64,000 bases of DNA from Bog-1198 sp963727045 (GTDB lineage Bacteria > Pseudomonadota > Gammaproteobacteria > Steroidobacterales > Steroidobacteraceae). Of this stretch, positions 28,426-37,643 are shown piece by piece (the first letter of the stretch is position 1; every line of letters starts with the position of its first letter). The notes below the pieces were generated by a model. It saw only the letters and a program-made list of their open reading frames with translations, ran no database searches and was not told the origin of the DNA. Made by a program: the position numbers and the translations under genes. Location of the stretch: contig CAVSES010000002.1 in NCBI GenBank assembly GCA_963727045.1, positions 2,170,001 to 2,234,000 on the forward strand. Direction: 5' to 3'.

Positions 28426-29049
28426 CTATTGCGGATTGGCCGACGCATTCGCGGAAGCGGTACCGCCGCCGCCGGCCGCCACCGTCGTATTGCCGGGCGA
28501 ACGTTGCGCGTCGACGTCACCCGAACCACCCGCAGCGCCGTTGCCCGCCTGCGCACCGGCGATTCCGCTCGCGCCACCGAACAGGTTCGTTGCCGCCGGC
28601 TTCGATGCCGCCGCCGGCTTCGATGCTGCCGCCGGCGGGGTCGAACTCGATGTTGCCGGCGTTGCCGCATTGGCGGCACTCGCCGACGAGCTGTTCGCGA
28701 TGCCCGACGCGGATTGCGCGGATGAGTCCAATGCGGCGCTTAGGTTCGGCACCGAGGCGGACTCATCGCCTGCTTTTCGGCCGGCGGACTCGGCGCGCGC
28801 AGCGGTCTGCTTCGTTACCCCGGACACAGCGTGAGTATTCGGTCTGTCGAATGCGGTCCGGCCCGCACCCTGGCCCTCGAGGCCGCCCTGGCCCGACAAG
28901 CCGCCGAATCGGGTCACGTCCATCCCGCCGGACAAGGCGCCGCCAATTCCACCGCCCGCGCCCCCGCCCAAGACACCGGCGCAGGCCGGGCCGACTATCG
29001 CGAGCATACCGGCGACACCTATGCAGGCCACTACATGTTTGGTATTCAT
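28426..29049 (-). CDS. Secreted Ala/Gly/Ser-rich low-complexity protein
   Basis: No known family is recognised. The 207-residue product has a signal peptide (MNTKHVVACIGVAGMLAIV, cleavage near ACA-GV), then a Gly-rich stretch (about 24-45) and a long Ala/Ser/Thr/Pro-rich region with the short repeat PAAASK. A good AGGAG ribosome site lies 7 nt before the ATG at 29049, which supports real translation. It is followed on the same strand, upstream, by a subtilase gene; a surface or matrix role, or a protease substrate, is possible but only inference. Confidence 0.6.
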   Translation of the reverse strand: MNTKHVVACIGVAGMLAIVGPACAGVLGGGAGGGIGGALSGGMDVTRFGGLSGQGGLEGQGAGRTAFDRPNTHAVSGVTKQTAARAESAGRKAGDESASVPNLSAALDSSAQSASGIANSSSASAANAATPATSSSTPPAAASKPAAASKPAATNLFGGASGIAGAQAGNGAAGGSGDVDAQRSPGNTTVAAGGGGTASANASANPQ

Positions 29050-29154
29050 CGTAGATCTCCTGGTGACCGCTGCACAGTGCGCGGCCTTCACAGAGTGATA
29101 CGAGCGGCCTCGCACGTTTCTTCCACGAACATAAACGCGAGGCGGGACAAGGAG

Positions 29155-30483
29155 TTAGGGGCGCCGAATCACGGCTTTGAGTTCGATCGCGTAGCCGGCG
29201 CCCAGCAGCCCAAATCCATATGTCAAATCGCGGCCGGGCTCTCCGAGATCGATCGCGCGCCGGGCCATTGCATCAACGGCGTCCTGCAAGCCGGCGGGAT
29301 TGGGCGCCGGGAATTCCATCGCGAACAAACCAGCGACGATGGGGGCGGCGAATGACGTGCCGCGCACAACGGCATATTTTCCGTCAAGAGCCGCCGCAGC
29401 CATGTCCGCGCCGGGTGCGGCGAACATGACGTGGTGTCCTCGGCCTGCCTCGATGAGCACGCGGCGATGCGCGTCGACCGCGGTTACCGCGACCACCTGC
29501 GGATACGCGGCTGGATAAAGGGGCGGTGCCGCCGGACCATCATTTCCGACGGCGGCCACCAACATGAAACCCCGCGACGTCAACGCATGGACGACTCGCG
29601 CCAGCATCGCGTTGTCCGGGCCCACCAAGCTCACGTTGATCACCCCGACCCGCTCCTGGGCCAGCCAGCCGAATGCTCCAGCCAGCGTGTCGACCGATCC
29701 ACCCGTGGGCGCGTCGCAGTACACATCCGCGGCAAGCAACTGCGCGCCGGGCATCACTCCGCGAAACCCGCCGCCATCCCCGACCAAGATCGAGGCGACG
29801 GCGGTCCCGTGAGCGCTCGGCAACGAGCGGCCGGCACACCCCCACCTACGGATCACCGATGCACGAAACGTTGGGTGGGCGACATCGATTCCCGCGTCGA
29901 TGAGCCCGATGCGATGCATGCCGGCATCGTCGCGCGGTTTTTCAGAATCCCCGCCGGACAGATTGTCGGGAAGGGCGGTCGGGTCGGTCCCTTTCGCGGC
30001 CGTCGTCGACGCCCCGGAGGCGCCCACACCCGTGTATATATGATTGAAATCGTAGATGCCCTGCTGGTCGGCCTCGCGAAGTATCTTCAGCGCGTTGGCG
30101 GTGGAGAGATGCGGCGGCGGTTCCAAGACGAGCAGGCGCAACTCGAGCTCTGGGATGTTTTGCTCGCGGAGCAAACGGAATCCAAGCGCCAGCGCGGCCT
30201 GCAGCGCCGTCTCGGACGGAGAAAATGCCATTATTTCGCTCCGGACGATCGGGTCGCCGCGCGGATCGGCTTCGATGCGGTGCGGATTCGATCGAATCAA
30301 GCCGGCGATCAGTTGGTGCCGCCGATCGCTCAGGCGGCCTAACGCAGCAAGGTCCGCCGGACCGGCGGCCGGAAGGCTCCGAGAAGGCAACTGGGGCAAT
30401 TGTACGCTCGGCAGGCGGAGCTGTGCCTGGACGGTGCCCGCGAGTGCCACCGCTGCCGCAATCATCCCTCTCGAAATCCGCAT
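29155..30483 (-). CDS. S8-family subtilisin-like serine protease
   Basis: Secreted subtilase of 442 residues with a signal peptide (about 1-20), a ~165-residue N-terminal region that may act as a prodomain, and a catalytic triad D196 (IGLIDAGID), H225 (SAHGTAVASI) and S377 (GTSFAAPIVAGL), with oxyanion N314 in VGND. It diverges from an ECF sigma gene with a palindrome between the starts, so its expression may depend on that sigma factor. The ATG at 30483 is well placed before the signal peptide. Confidence 0.92.
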   Translation of the reverse strand: MRISRGMIAAAVALAGTVQAQLRLPSVQLPQLPSRSLPAAGPADLAALGRLSDRRHQLIAGLIRSNPHRIEADPRGDPIVRSEIMAFSPSETALQAALALGFRLLREQNIPELELRLLVLEPPPHLSTANALKILREADQQGIYDFNHIYTGVGASGASTTAAKGTDPTALPDNLSGGDSEKPRDDAGMHRIGLIDAGIDVAHPTFRASVIRRWGCAGRSLPSAHGTAVASILVGDGGGFRGVMPGAQLLAADVYCDAPTGGSVDTLAGAFGWLAQERVGVINVSLVGPDNAMLARVVHALTSRGFMLVAAVGNDGPAAPPLYPAAYPQVVAVTAVDAHRRVLIEAGRGHHVMFAAPGADMAAAALDGKYAVVRGTSFAAPIVAGLFAMEFPAPNPAGLQDAVDAMARRAIDLGEPGRDLTYGFGLLGAGYAIELKAVIRRP

Positions 30484-30510
30484 GGTCGATCTCCGTGGGC
30501 CGCCAAAGCG

Positions 30511-30540
30511 ATGCTAACAGCCGGATGAGGCTGCTAGCAT
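30511..30540. repeat. 12-bp inverted repeat between subtilase and ECF sigma genes
   Basis: ATGCTAACAGCC (30511-30522) and GGCTGCTAGCAT (30529-30540) are inverted repeats with a single mismatch and a 6-nt gap (GGATGA). The element fills most of the 55-bp space between two divergent start codons, and its right end includes the AT of the proposed sigma ATG. It is a candidate operator controlling both genes. Confidence 0.55.
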
Positions 30541-31081
30541 GGAAGGAATCAACATCGCCGAACGTCTACCCATGAATACGAGCGCAACCGTGCAAAACGT
30601 CCAGGAGCAGATCGTGGCGTTGTTGCCGCGGTTGCGGCGCTTCGCCCGAAATCTCGTGCGCAATCCGCACGACGCGGATGACGTGGTGCAAATCGCCGTG
30701 GAGCGCGCGTTGCAACGTCTGGATCAGTGGCGCAGCGATGCCCGGCTGGACAGTTGGCTGTTCAAGATCGTGCGCAACGCCTGGATCGATGAGGTGCGGT
30801 CGCGGGGGCGGCGCGCCAAGATTTTCATTGGGGAAGATGCCGGCGAACAGGTGGGTGTGGCGTCAATGGATCGGGAAATCGACAGAATGTCCGTTGCCGC
30901 TGCGCTGGGCAGGCTGCCGGAGGATCAACGGGTGGCGGTAAGCCTCGTCTTGGTCGAGGGGCTCCCGTACAAGGAGGCGGCCGACGTTCTCGATGTGCCG
31001 ATCGGTACGCTGACCAGCCGGCTGGCCCGCGGACGCGAGGCGCTTCAGGGCATGCTGCGATTGCCTGAAGGAGAGCAGTGA
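30539..31081 (+). CDS. ECF-type RNA polymerase sigma factor
   Basis: Sigma-70 family protein of 180 residues with only regions 2 and 4. Region 2 shows LRRFARNLVRNPHDADDVVQ and LDSWLFKIVRNAWIDEVR; region 4 shows LPEDQRVAVSLVLVEGLPYKEAADVLDVPIGTLTSRLARGR in pieces typical of ECF helix-turn-helix. The ATG at 30539 has a GAGG about 8 nt upstream; an ATG at 30572 (MNTSATV) is an alternative start. The stop overlaps the anti-sigma start region, so the pair is coupled. Confidence 0.9.
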   Translation: MEGINIAERLPMNTSATVQNVQEQIVALLPRLRRFARNLVRNPHDADDVVQIAVERALQRLDQWRSDARLDSWLFKIVRNAWIDEVRSRGRRAKIFIGEDAGEQVGVASMDREIDRMSVAAALGRLPEDQRVAVSLVLVEGLPYKEAADVLDVPIGTLTSRLARGREALQGMLRLPEGEQ

Positions 31082-31800
31082 TGACGGTACCGGATCACAC
31101 GTTGATGGCGTACGCCGATGGCGAACTCGACGACGCCGCGCGCAAACTCATCGAAGCCGCCATGCGCGAGGATCCCGAGGTCCGAAAGCGGGTCGCGGAA
31201 CATCGCGCCCTTCGCGGCGCGCTGCAGAAGGGCTTCGCCGACGAACTCGACGAACCGGTACCCGAGCGGCTGCTCTCCGCCGTGCGCAAGCCTCGCATCC
31301 GCGCCAAGGGAAGTGAGAGTAACTTGAGGCGATGGCGCGGCGCGCCCTCGCTTGCCATGGCCGCGAGCCTGCTCTTGGGTTTGGGCTTGGGATATTGGGT
31401 GCACAGAGATGCGAATTCATTGCTGCGCACGACGGCGAGCGAAGGGGTGGTCGCCGGAGGGGCGCTGTCGAACAGTTTGTCCAATCAACTGTCGGCGGAC
31501 CACCCCGCAGGCGCCGTGGCGACAATTGGGCTCAGCTTCAGGTCGAAGTCCGGCGCTTTCTGCCGTACGTTTTCGCTGGAGGGGAACGCGACATCGGGAC
31601 TGGCATGCCGCGAGGGCAAGTCATGGAAAGTACTGGTGCTGGGTCAGACCTCCCACGCCGGAACCGCTGGAGAGGGCTATCGCGTGGCGGCTTCCGGCGA
31701 CTCAGGATTGCTTCGCAGCGCCGTCGAGGAGGCGATTCGAGGAGAGCCCCTGGATCGCCCCGGAGAAATCGCTGCGCGCCAGTCGGGGTGGGCGCCTTAA
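31081..31800 (+). CDS. Membrane anti-sigma factor
   Basis: A 239-residue protein with a cytoplasmic N-terminal helical domain (DHTLMAYADGELDDAARKLIEAA), typical of anti-sigma domains but without the HxxxCxxC zinc motif. One membrane helix lies near residues 92-104 (MAASLLLGLGLGYWV), followed by a periplasmic domain of ~130 residues. It is coupled to the ECF gene. The ATG at 31081 follows AAGGAGAG; a GTG 3 bp earlier is also possible. The stop overlaps the convergent virJ-like gene by 4 bp. Confidence 0.85.
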   Translation: MTVPDHTLMAYADGELDDAARKLIEAAMREDPEVRKRVAEHRALRGALQKGFADELDEPVPERLLSAVRKPRIRAKGSESNLRRWRGAPSLAMAASLLLGLGLGYWVHRDANSLLRTTASEGVVAGGALSNSLSNQLSADHPAGAVATIGLSFRSKSGAFCRTFSLEGNATSGLACREGKSWKVLVLGQTSHAGTAGEGYRVAASGDSGLLRSAVEEAIRGEPLDRPGEIAARQSGWAP

Positions 31801-33257
31801 CGTGATGGATTCGCCGCCGCCAGGATTTGGCGCGCGAGGTTTGCGTAATCGCCGTCGAAATGATGGCCGCCCTTGAGTTTCACGATGATGAACTTCTTCG
31901 GATCGAGCTTGGGGCACAAGGAGTCCTCTTCGTCCGCGCCATAGATGCACAGCACCGGCATGCCCGTGATGCGGTTGATTTCGGGCAGCGTCGCCGGGCC
32001 CGACCTGCTGTCGGAAATCCAGCTGGTCAAGTGAAACTCGAAGAGCGCGTGCTCGGACATTCCCATGACGGCGGTCAATGCAACGCGGGCGCGGGTCGCC
32101 GCCGGCAGTCGATTCACGGCGAAGGGCAGGACATCGGCGCCCTGCGAGTAGCCGATCAGCAGCACGCGCTGCTTGCCGAAATGCGGCAGGTAGTAGCGGA
32201 TCATGCGGTCCGTGTCCGCCGCCAATCCTTCCGGCGTGCGTGCCGTCCAGTAGTAGCGCAGCGAATCGAGGCCGACGACCGGAATGCCCTTTGAGCTGAG
32301 CGCGGCCGCGACGTCCTGGTCGAGTCCCGCCCAGCCGCCATCGCCGGACATGATGATGGCAAAAACATCCGAGGGGGCCGCCGCCTCGGGGTGCGCTGCA
32401 TCCGGCGGCGCCGCCACGGGTTGCGCGGGGACCTCCACGACCGGCAGATCGCTCAATCCCGCGGGCGCAGGCGCCGCGTGCAGTGCCGGATTTTGCGCGG
32501 CGAGCTTGTTGTAGCCGGCCGTGAACTGGGGCACCCAGCCGGGCAGCGAGGCGAAGTCAGGGCCGGCGTTCGGCACGGTCACCATGGCCGCCCCGCGCAC
32601 CTGCGAGATGAAGGTTCGCGCCGCGGCCGCCGGACACGCCTGATCGTCCGGACCGTGCAAGTCGAGCCACGGATTTCCAATGCTCCTGCCCGCCAAAAAA
32701 TCCACGCCGCGACCTCGAGACCGGCGAACGGACTCGAGACCGGCCCCCTTGCACAGCGGCTTGTCCAAGTCGAGGCTCGGGCAGAAACCCAGCGTGATTG
32801 CGGCTGCAAAGGTGTTTTGCGGCGCCTGGGCGAGCATGGCGTACGACATCGCCGCGCCCGCGGACCTTCCCACCAAGATCGGGATCATATAAGTGGGGGA
32901 GTGAAAATAGGCCTGCACGAAGTGACTCAAGTTTTCCAGATCGCCGTCGGGCGACACGCATTGATCCCCGTCCGCTTCGAGGTTTGCCTTGAACGCCGGC
33001 CAATCGATGCCGGCAACCATTGCACCCTGCTGCACGAGCTGCCGGGCCGTCGCGTCGACGGAGCTTCGGCCCGCGTCGTCCCAGACGAGGAGCGCGAAAC
33101 TTGAAGGCGTGCCGTCGGGCCGATACACGAGAAGATCGCGAAAGCGGCCATGGCTCAAATGCGTGACGCCGGGTTTGGTCATCCCTGAATCCGGCAAGGC
33201 CGCAGCCAGGCTCGCCGCCGACAGCCAGATCAATCCCAACGCACGCAAGACCTTCAT
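31797..33257 (-). CDS. AcvB/VirJ-like alpha/beta hydrolase
   Basis: Periplasmic protein of 486 residues with a signal peptide, made of two alpha/beta-hydrolase-like halves. The first half holds LVGRSAGAAMSYAML with a nucleophile-like Ser, the second FAIIMSGDGGWAGLDQDVAAAL and LIGYSQGADVLPFAVNRLP, the VirJ signature. AcvB/VirJ in agrobacteria acts on lysyl-phosphatidylglycerol and affects acid and virulence phenotypes. No type IV secretion genes are near, so a lipid-modification role is more likely. A TTG 15 bp upstream is rejected in favour of the ATG with GAGGTG before it. Confidence 0.82.
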   Translation of the reverse strand: MKVLRALGLIWLSAASLAAALPDSGMTKPGVTHLSHGRFRDLLVYRPDGTPSSFALLVWDDAGRSSVDATARQLVQQGAMVAGIDWPAFKANLEADGDQCVSPDGDLENLSHFVQAYFHSPTYMIPILVGRSAGAAMSYAMLAQAPQNTFAAAITLGFCPSLDLDKPLCKGAGLESVRRSRGRGVDFLAGRSIGNPWLDLHGPDDQACPAAAARTFISQVRGAAMVTVPNAGPDFASLPGWVPQFTAGYNKLAAQNPALHAAPAPAGLSDLPVVEVPAQPVAAPPDAAHPEAAAPSDVFAIIMSGDGGWAGLDQDVAAALSSKGIPVVGLDSLRYYWTARTPEGLAADTDRMIRYYLPHFGKQRVLLIGYSQGADVLPFAVNRLPAATRARVALTAVMGMSEHALFEFHLTSWISDSRSGPATLPEINRITGMPVLCIYGADEEDSLCPKLDPKKFIIVKLKGGHHFDGDYANLARQILAAANPSR

Positions 33258-33340
33258 ACGGCACCTCTTCAAATCCCACAGGCTGCCAGCACGGCAGATT
33301 CATCGTTTGGTCACAGTCTGTGCGCAGAATGATACTGACA

Positions 33341-34631
33341 ATGACAACGATCGATTTGGTGTATTTCAACGCCGGCGGGGGGCATCGCGCGGCCGCCGCC
33401 GCACTCGAAACCGCCTTGCACGAATCGGCGCTGCCGTGGTCGGTGAGGCCGGTCAATCTCTTCGAAGTCCTCGATCCGCGGGACGTGTTCGGCAAGACCA
33501 CCGGGCTCAAGCCTGAGCAGTACTACAACGCGCGCCTGGCCCGCGGCTGGACATTCGGTTTGGGCCAAGAGCTCAAGATTTTGCAGGCTCTCATTCGATT
33601 GAGCCATAAATCCTTGGTCGCCGTGCTGCAGCGGCATTGGCAGCGGACCCAGCCGGATCTGGTGGTTTCGCTGGTGCCGAACTTCAATCGCGCCATGTAT
33701 CAGGGGCTGAAGGCAGCTCGGCCGAATGTGCCCTTCGTGACCATCCTGACGGATTTCGCCGATTCGCCGCCCCATTTCTGGATCGAGCCGCATCAGGCGC
33801 AGCACTTGATATGCGGCACTCCCAGGGCGGCCGCACAGGCCCGTACCGCCGGCTATCCGGAGGAGTGCATCCATGCGACGTCGGGGATGATCATTCGTCC
33901 GGATTTCTACCGACCCCTCCGCGTGGATCGCGGCGCCGAGCGGCGCCAAGCTGCAGCTCGATCCGGACCGACCGACCGGCATCGTGATGTTCGGCGGCCA
34001 CGGTTCGAAGGCCATGCGCCGCATCGCGAAACGTCTCGCCGACACGCAGCTCATCCTGGTGTGCGGCCACAACTCGGGCCTCGCGGATGAATTGCGCGCG
34101 ATGAGTTCCCGGGCACCCCGGGCCGTCATCGGGTTTTCGACTCAAATCCGCTATTTCATGCACCTGAGCGACTTCTTCATCGGCAAACCGGGTCCCGGCA
34201 GCATCAGCGAAGCCGTACAGCAGGGCCTGCCCGTCATCGTGGTGCGCAACGCATGGACCATGCCGCAGGAGCGCTACAACGCGGAGTGGGTCGAGGAGCG
34301 CGATGCGGGCGTCGTGCTCGATTCCTTCAGCGACATCGGCAGCGGCGTACATACGGTCACGAGCGGGCTCGCGTACTATCGCGCCAGGGTTCAACGAATT
34401 CAAAACCGCGCGATCTTCGAGATCCCGGCGCTGCTCGACCGTATTTTACAGCTCAGCGGCGCCGGTCTGGATAGGCATCGATTTCAACCAGCATTTCCGG
34501 GCCCCCAAGCGCCTGCATCTGGCCCAATATCCATTCGCGCCGCTGCTGAACGTACCTCCCCGGCGCCGCTGCCAAATACCGCTCGGGGTTCGGCAATACG
34601 GCGGCGAGCACGGCGGCATCGGCGCGCGTGA
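33341..34631 (+). pseudogene. MGDG-synthase-like/MurG-type glycosyltransferase, frameshifted
   Basis: The N-terminal half (from MTTIDLVYFNAGGGHRAAA) and the C-terminal half (GIVMFGGHGSKAM to PALLDRILQL) together make one MGDG-synthase-like UDP-sugar transferase, but they are in different frames. The shift is at about 33945-33951, where removing one C from CGGCGCCAAG would restore ERRKLQLDPDRPTGIVMFGG. Conserved elements on both sides (GGGH start, GKPGPGSISEAVQQGLPV donor loop) are intact. The last ~50 codons read through into mtgA on the other strand. It may be a true mutation, a sequencing error or a programmed shift. Confidence 0.8.
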
Positions 34632-35190
34632 GCCGGCTTGCGGACTTGTGGAAGAATCGCTGCGCAGCGGCTTCGGCGCCGTACGTGCCCAGCCCAAATT
34701 CGGCAATGTTCAAATACATTTCCAGTATCCGCCGCTTCGGCCACAGCGCCTCGATCATCAGCGTGAAGTACGCTTCGAGCCCTTTGCGGAAATAGCTGCG
34801 CCCGGACCAGAGGAAGAGATTCTTCGCGACTTGCTGGCTGATGGTGCTCGCTCCGCGCACCTTGTGGCTGTGCTGATTGAGCGAGTAGGCCTTTTCGATG
34901 GCCTCCACATCGAATCCCCAGTGTTCGGGAAACTTCTGGTCCTCCGAGGCCACGACCGCGAGCGGCAGATTGGGCGAGATCCGGTCCAGATCGACCCAGG
35001 TGTGGCGAAAGACGAAGTTCGGATCGCGGTTGAGCCATGCGGCGAGTTGCGCCTCGGCCATGAACGCGGTGAAGGGCGGATTGAGCCAGCGCATCGACGC
35101 CACGGCGAGCACGCTCGCCACGATGCATGCGACCACCAACCATAGGATGGCCCGCAGCAGTCTGCTTAGGATAGATCTCTTGTGCGCCAC
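34453..35190 (-). CDS. mtgA: Monofunctional peptidoglycan glycosyltransferase
   Basis: GT51 enzyme that polymerises lipid II without a transpeptidase domain. The 245-residue product has one N-terminal membrane helix, then VASEDQKFPEHWGFD with the catalytic Glu and RGASTISQQVAKNLFLW, LEMYLNIAEFG and TYGAEAAAQRFF. The start is GTG. It follows the cyclophilin gene by 7 bp and is the last gene of the hemA-prfA-prmC group. Its 3' end overlaps the extended frame of the glycosyltransferase above. Confidence 0.95.
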   Translation of the reverse strand: MAHKRSILSRLLRAILWLVVACIVASVLAVASMRWLNPPFTAFMAEAQLAAWLNRDPNFVFRHTWVDLDRISPNLPLAVVASEDQKFPEHWGFDVEAIEKAYSLNQHSHKVRGASTISQQVAKNLFLWSGRSYFRKGLEAYFTLMIEALWPKRRILEMYLNIAEFGLGTYGAEAAAQRFFHKSASRLTRADAAVLAAVLPNPERYLAAAPGRYVQQRREWILGQMQALGGPEMLVEIDAYPDRRR

Positions 35191-35197
35191 GCCGGCG

Positions 35198-35686
35198 TCA
35201 GGCGGGCATTCGGCGAACGCTCTTCATGATGACCGCGTCGACCGGCACATCGTCGAAGCCGCGCTTCTTGGCCGTGGCGACCGCCGCGATCTTGTCGACG
35301 ACGTCCATGCCTTGGGTGACGCGCGCGAACACGGCGTAGCCGAAGTTGCCCCGTGAATGATCGAGAAAATCGTTGTCCTTCAGATTGACGAAGAACTGCG
35401 AGGTCGCGCTGTTGATGTCGTTGGTACGCGCCATCGAGAGCGTGCCGCGCTTGTTCTTGAGGCCGTTGTCCGCCTCGTTCTTGACGGGCGGCTGCGTGCG
35501 CTTCTGCGTCATGTCCTCGGTGAAGCCGCCGCCTTGAATGACGAAGCCGGGAACGATCCGGTGGAAGATGGTGCCGTCGAAAAAGCCGTCGTCGATGTAG
35601 CGCAAGAAGTTGGCGACCGACAGCGGCGCCTCTTTTTCCAGCAGTTCGATGGTGAATTCGCCCAAGGTGGTTTCGAAGCGGATCAT
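35198..35686 (-). CDS. ppiB: Cytoplasmic cyclophilin-type peptidyl-prolyl isomerase
   Basis: A 162-residue cyclophilin without a signal peptide. The active-site pattern is FHRIVPGFVIQGGGF, with NSATSQFFVNLKDNDFLD and GNFGYAVFARVTQGMDVVD following. It catalyses cis-trans proline isomerisation. The start overlaps the prmC stop by 4 bp. Confidence 0.93.
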   Translation of the reverse strand: MIRFETTLGEFTIELLEKEAPLSVANFLRYIDDGFFDGTIFHRIVPGFVIQGGGFTEDMTQKRTQPPVKNEADNGLKNKRGTLSMARTNDINSATSQFFVNLKDNDFLDHSRGNFGYAVFARVTQGMDVVDKIAAVATAKKRGFDDVPVDAVIMKSVRRMPA

Positions 35687-36537
35687 GACGTTTCCTGGTG
35701 TGGTGAGTGTGCGGCTGCGAGTGTAACGCGGGGCCTGCCGGAAAGATCGAGATGCGAACGAATGCCGGTGAAGCCGTGGCGCTGCAAGAGCTGCGAGACA
35801 TCGGGCGCCTGGCCGGCGCCGTGCTCCACCAGCAGCCAGCCGCGTTCATTCAAATGTGCCGCGGCGCTGCCGATGATCTCTGACAGGGCCTCGAGCCCGG
35901 TTGGCCCGTCACAGAGCGCGATCGCCGGCTCCGCCGCCAGCTTCGCGAGGGCAGGATCGGCGGCGGCCACATAAGGAGGATTGGCGACGATCATGTCGAA
36001 CCGGTCGCCTTGCACGGGTTCGAACCAGGAACCCAAGCGAAAGTCGATGCGTGTCAGTCCGTGGTCGCGGGCATTCTGCCGCGCGATCTCGAGCGCGGGC
36101 GGCGATATCTCGACCCCGGTGACACGTGCCCAAGGCTTCTCCGAGGCGATGGCGAGTGCGATGGCGCCGCTGCCGGTGCCGAGATCGAGAACGGAACTCG
36201 AGCGTTTCTGCGGCAATCGCTCGAGGGCGAGCTCCACCAAGACTTCGGTCTCAGGCCGCGGAACGAGCACCGCCGGCGTGACGCGAAGCGACAGCGACCA
36301 AAATTCGCGCGACCCGGTCAAATAGGCGACCGGCGCGCCCTGCCGGCGCCGCTCGATCAGACCTGCGTAGGTATGTTCGCATTCGCCCGTGACCGCATCG
36401 TCGCCGCGGGCGACCAACCCGGCTCGCGACAGACCGAGGGTCATGCCGAGCAGCAGCTCCGCATCCAGGCGTGGCGAGTCGCTGTGGCCGTCGAGGGAGC
36501 GGACCCCGCTTCGCAAATTCTCCAAGACCGTGCTCAT
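35683..36537 (-). CDS. prmC: Release factor glutamine methyltransferase
   Basis: PrmC methylates the Gln of the GGQ motif in RF1/RF2. The 284-residue product has an N-terminal helical domain, the SAM-binding VLDLGTGSGAIALAIA, and the Gln-binding NPPYV. It overlaps prfA, its own substrate, by 4 bp upstream and ppiB by 4 bp downstream. Confidence 0.96.
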   Translation of the reverse strand: MSTVLENLRSGVRSLDGHSDSPRLDAELLLGMTLGLSRAGLVARGDDAVTGECEHTYAGLIERRRQGAPVAYLTGSREFWSLSLRVTPAVLVPRPETEVLVELALERLPQKRSSSVLDLGTGSGAIALAIASEKPWARVTGVEISPPALEIARQNARDHGLTRIDFRLGSWFEPVQGDRFDMIVANPPYVAAADPALAKLAAEPAIALCDGPTGLEALSEIIGSAAAHLNERGWLLVEHGAGQAPDVSQLLQRHGFTGIRSHLDLSGRPRVTLAAAHSPHQETS

Positions 36538-37616
36538 TCGACCTGCTGCGCCAGCTCTTCGGCTTGGTGCTCCTGATTCAATGCGCGGATCAGCTCGTCG
36601 AGGTTCCCGTTCATCACGTCGTCGAGCTTATAAAGAGTCAAATTTATCCGGTGGTCGGTGACGCGGCCTTGCGGAAAATTATAAGTGCGGATGCGTTCGG
36701 AGCGATCCCCCGAGCCGACCTGAAGCTTGCGCGATTGGGCCTGCTGGCTCTGCTGTTTCTCGCGCTCGGCGGCGAGCAGCCGAGCTTTCAGCAAGGACAT
36801 GGCGCGCGAGCGATTCTTGTGCTGCGAGCGCTCGTCCTGGCATTCCACGACGAGGCCGGTGGGTATGTGCGTGATGCGAATGGCCGAATCGGTCTTGTTG
36901 ACATGCTGGCCCCCTGCACCCGAGGCGCGGAAGGTGTCGATGCGCAGATCCGCGGGGTTCAAATCGACGGCTTCGACCTCTTCCAGTTCCGGCAGGATCG
37001 CCACCGTGCAGGCCGAGGTATGAATGCGTCCCTGCGCCTCGGTGGCCGGGACGCGCTGCACGCGGTGCGTGCCTGACTCGAACTTGAGCAGCGAATAGGC
37101 CCCGCGCCCGATGATGCGGCTGATGATTTCCTTGTAACCGCCATGTTCGCCCGGGCTTTCGCTCAATGTCTCCACGGCCCAGCCCTTCGATTCGGCATAG
37201 CGCGTGTACATGCGAAACAGATCCCCGGCAAAGATCGCGGCTTCATCGCCGCCGGTGCCCGCGCGAACCTCCAAAAAGATGTTGCTGTCGTCCTGCGGGT
37301 CCTTCGGCACGAGCAGTTGCTGCAGTTCGAGTTCCTCGGCCGCGATGCGCGGCGCAAGGTCGGCGAGTTCTTCCTCGCCCATCGCCTGGGTGGCGGCGTC
37401 CTCGTCGGAGGCGAGCTCACGGGCCGTGGCTTGGTCGCCTTCGAGCGCGATGAAGCGCCGATAGCGCTCGATGAGCGGCCCCAACCGCGAGTACTCCATG
37501 GACAGTTCACGAAACTGGTTTTGCCGCGCAATGACGCCCGCGTCCGACAACAGGCGGCTGATTTCCTCGAAGCGCTCGTCCAATTTTTCGAGCTTGCGGC
37601 GGATGGAATCCTTCAT
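36534..37616 (-). CDS. prfA: Peptide chain release factor 1
   Basis: RF1, recognising UAA and UAG. The anticodon-like tripeptide P-A-T is in HRVQRVPATEAQGRIHTS, and the hydrolysis motif GGQ is in GAGGQHVNKTDSAIR. The length of 360 is standard. It lies 27 bp downstream of hemA, the usual gammaproteobacterial arrangement. Confidence 0.97.
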   Translation of the reverse strand: MKDSIRRKLEKLDERFEEISRLLSDAGVIARQNQFRELSMEYSRLGPLIERYRRFIALEGDQATARELASDEDAATQAMGEEELADLAPRIAAEELELQQLLVPKDPQDDSNIFLEVRAGTGGDEAAIFAGDLFRMYTRYAESKGWAVETLSESPGEHGGYKEIISRIIGRGAYSLLKFESGTHRVQRVPATEAQGRIHTSACTVAILPELEEVEAVDLNPADLRIDTFRASGAGGQHVNKTDSAIRITHIPTGLVVECQDERSQHKNRSRAMSLLKARLLAAEREKQQSQQAQSRKLQVGSGDRSERIRTYNFPQGRVTDHRINLTLYKLDDVMNGNLDELIRALNQEHQAEELAQQVE

Positions 37617-37643
37617 CGCCGCGAATTATAGCGGCCTTGCGGC

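Noticed and set aside
28561..28660. Short repeats in the Ala/Gly-rich gene resembling a CRISPR or tandem array
   Set aside because: They are codon-level repeats of PAAASK in a coding frame with a signal peptide; there are no regular spacers.
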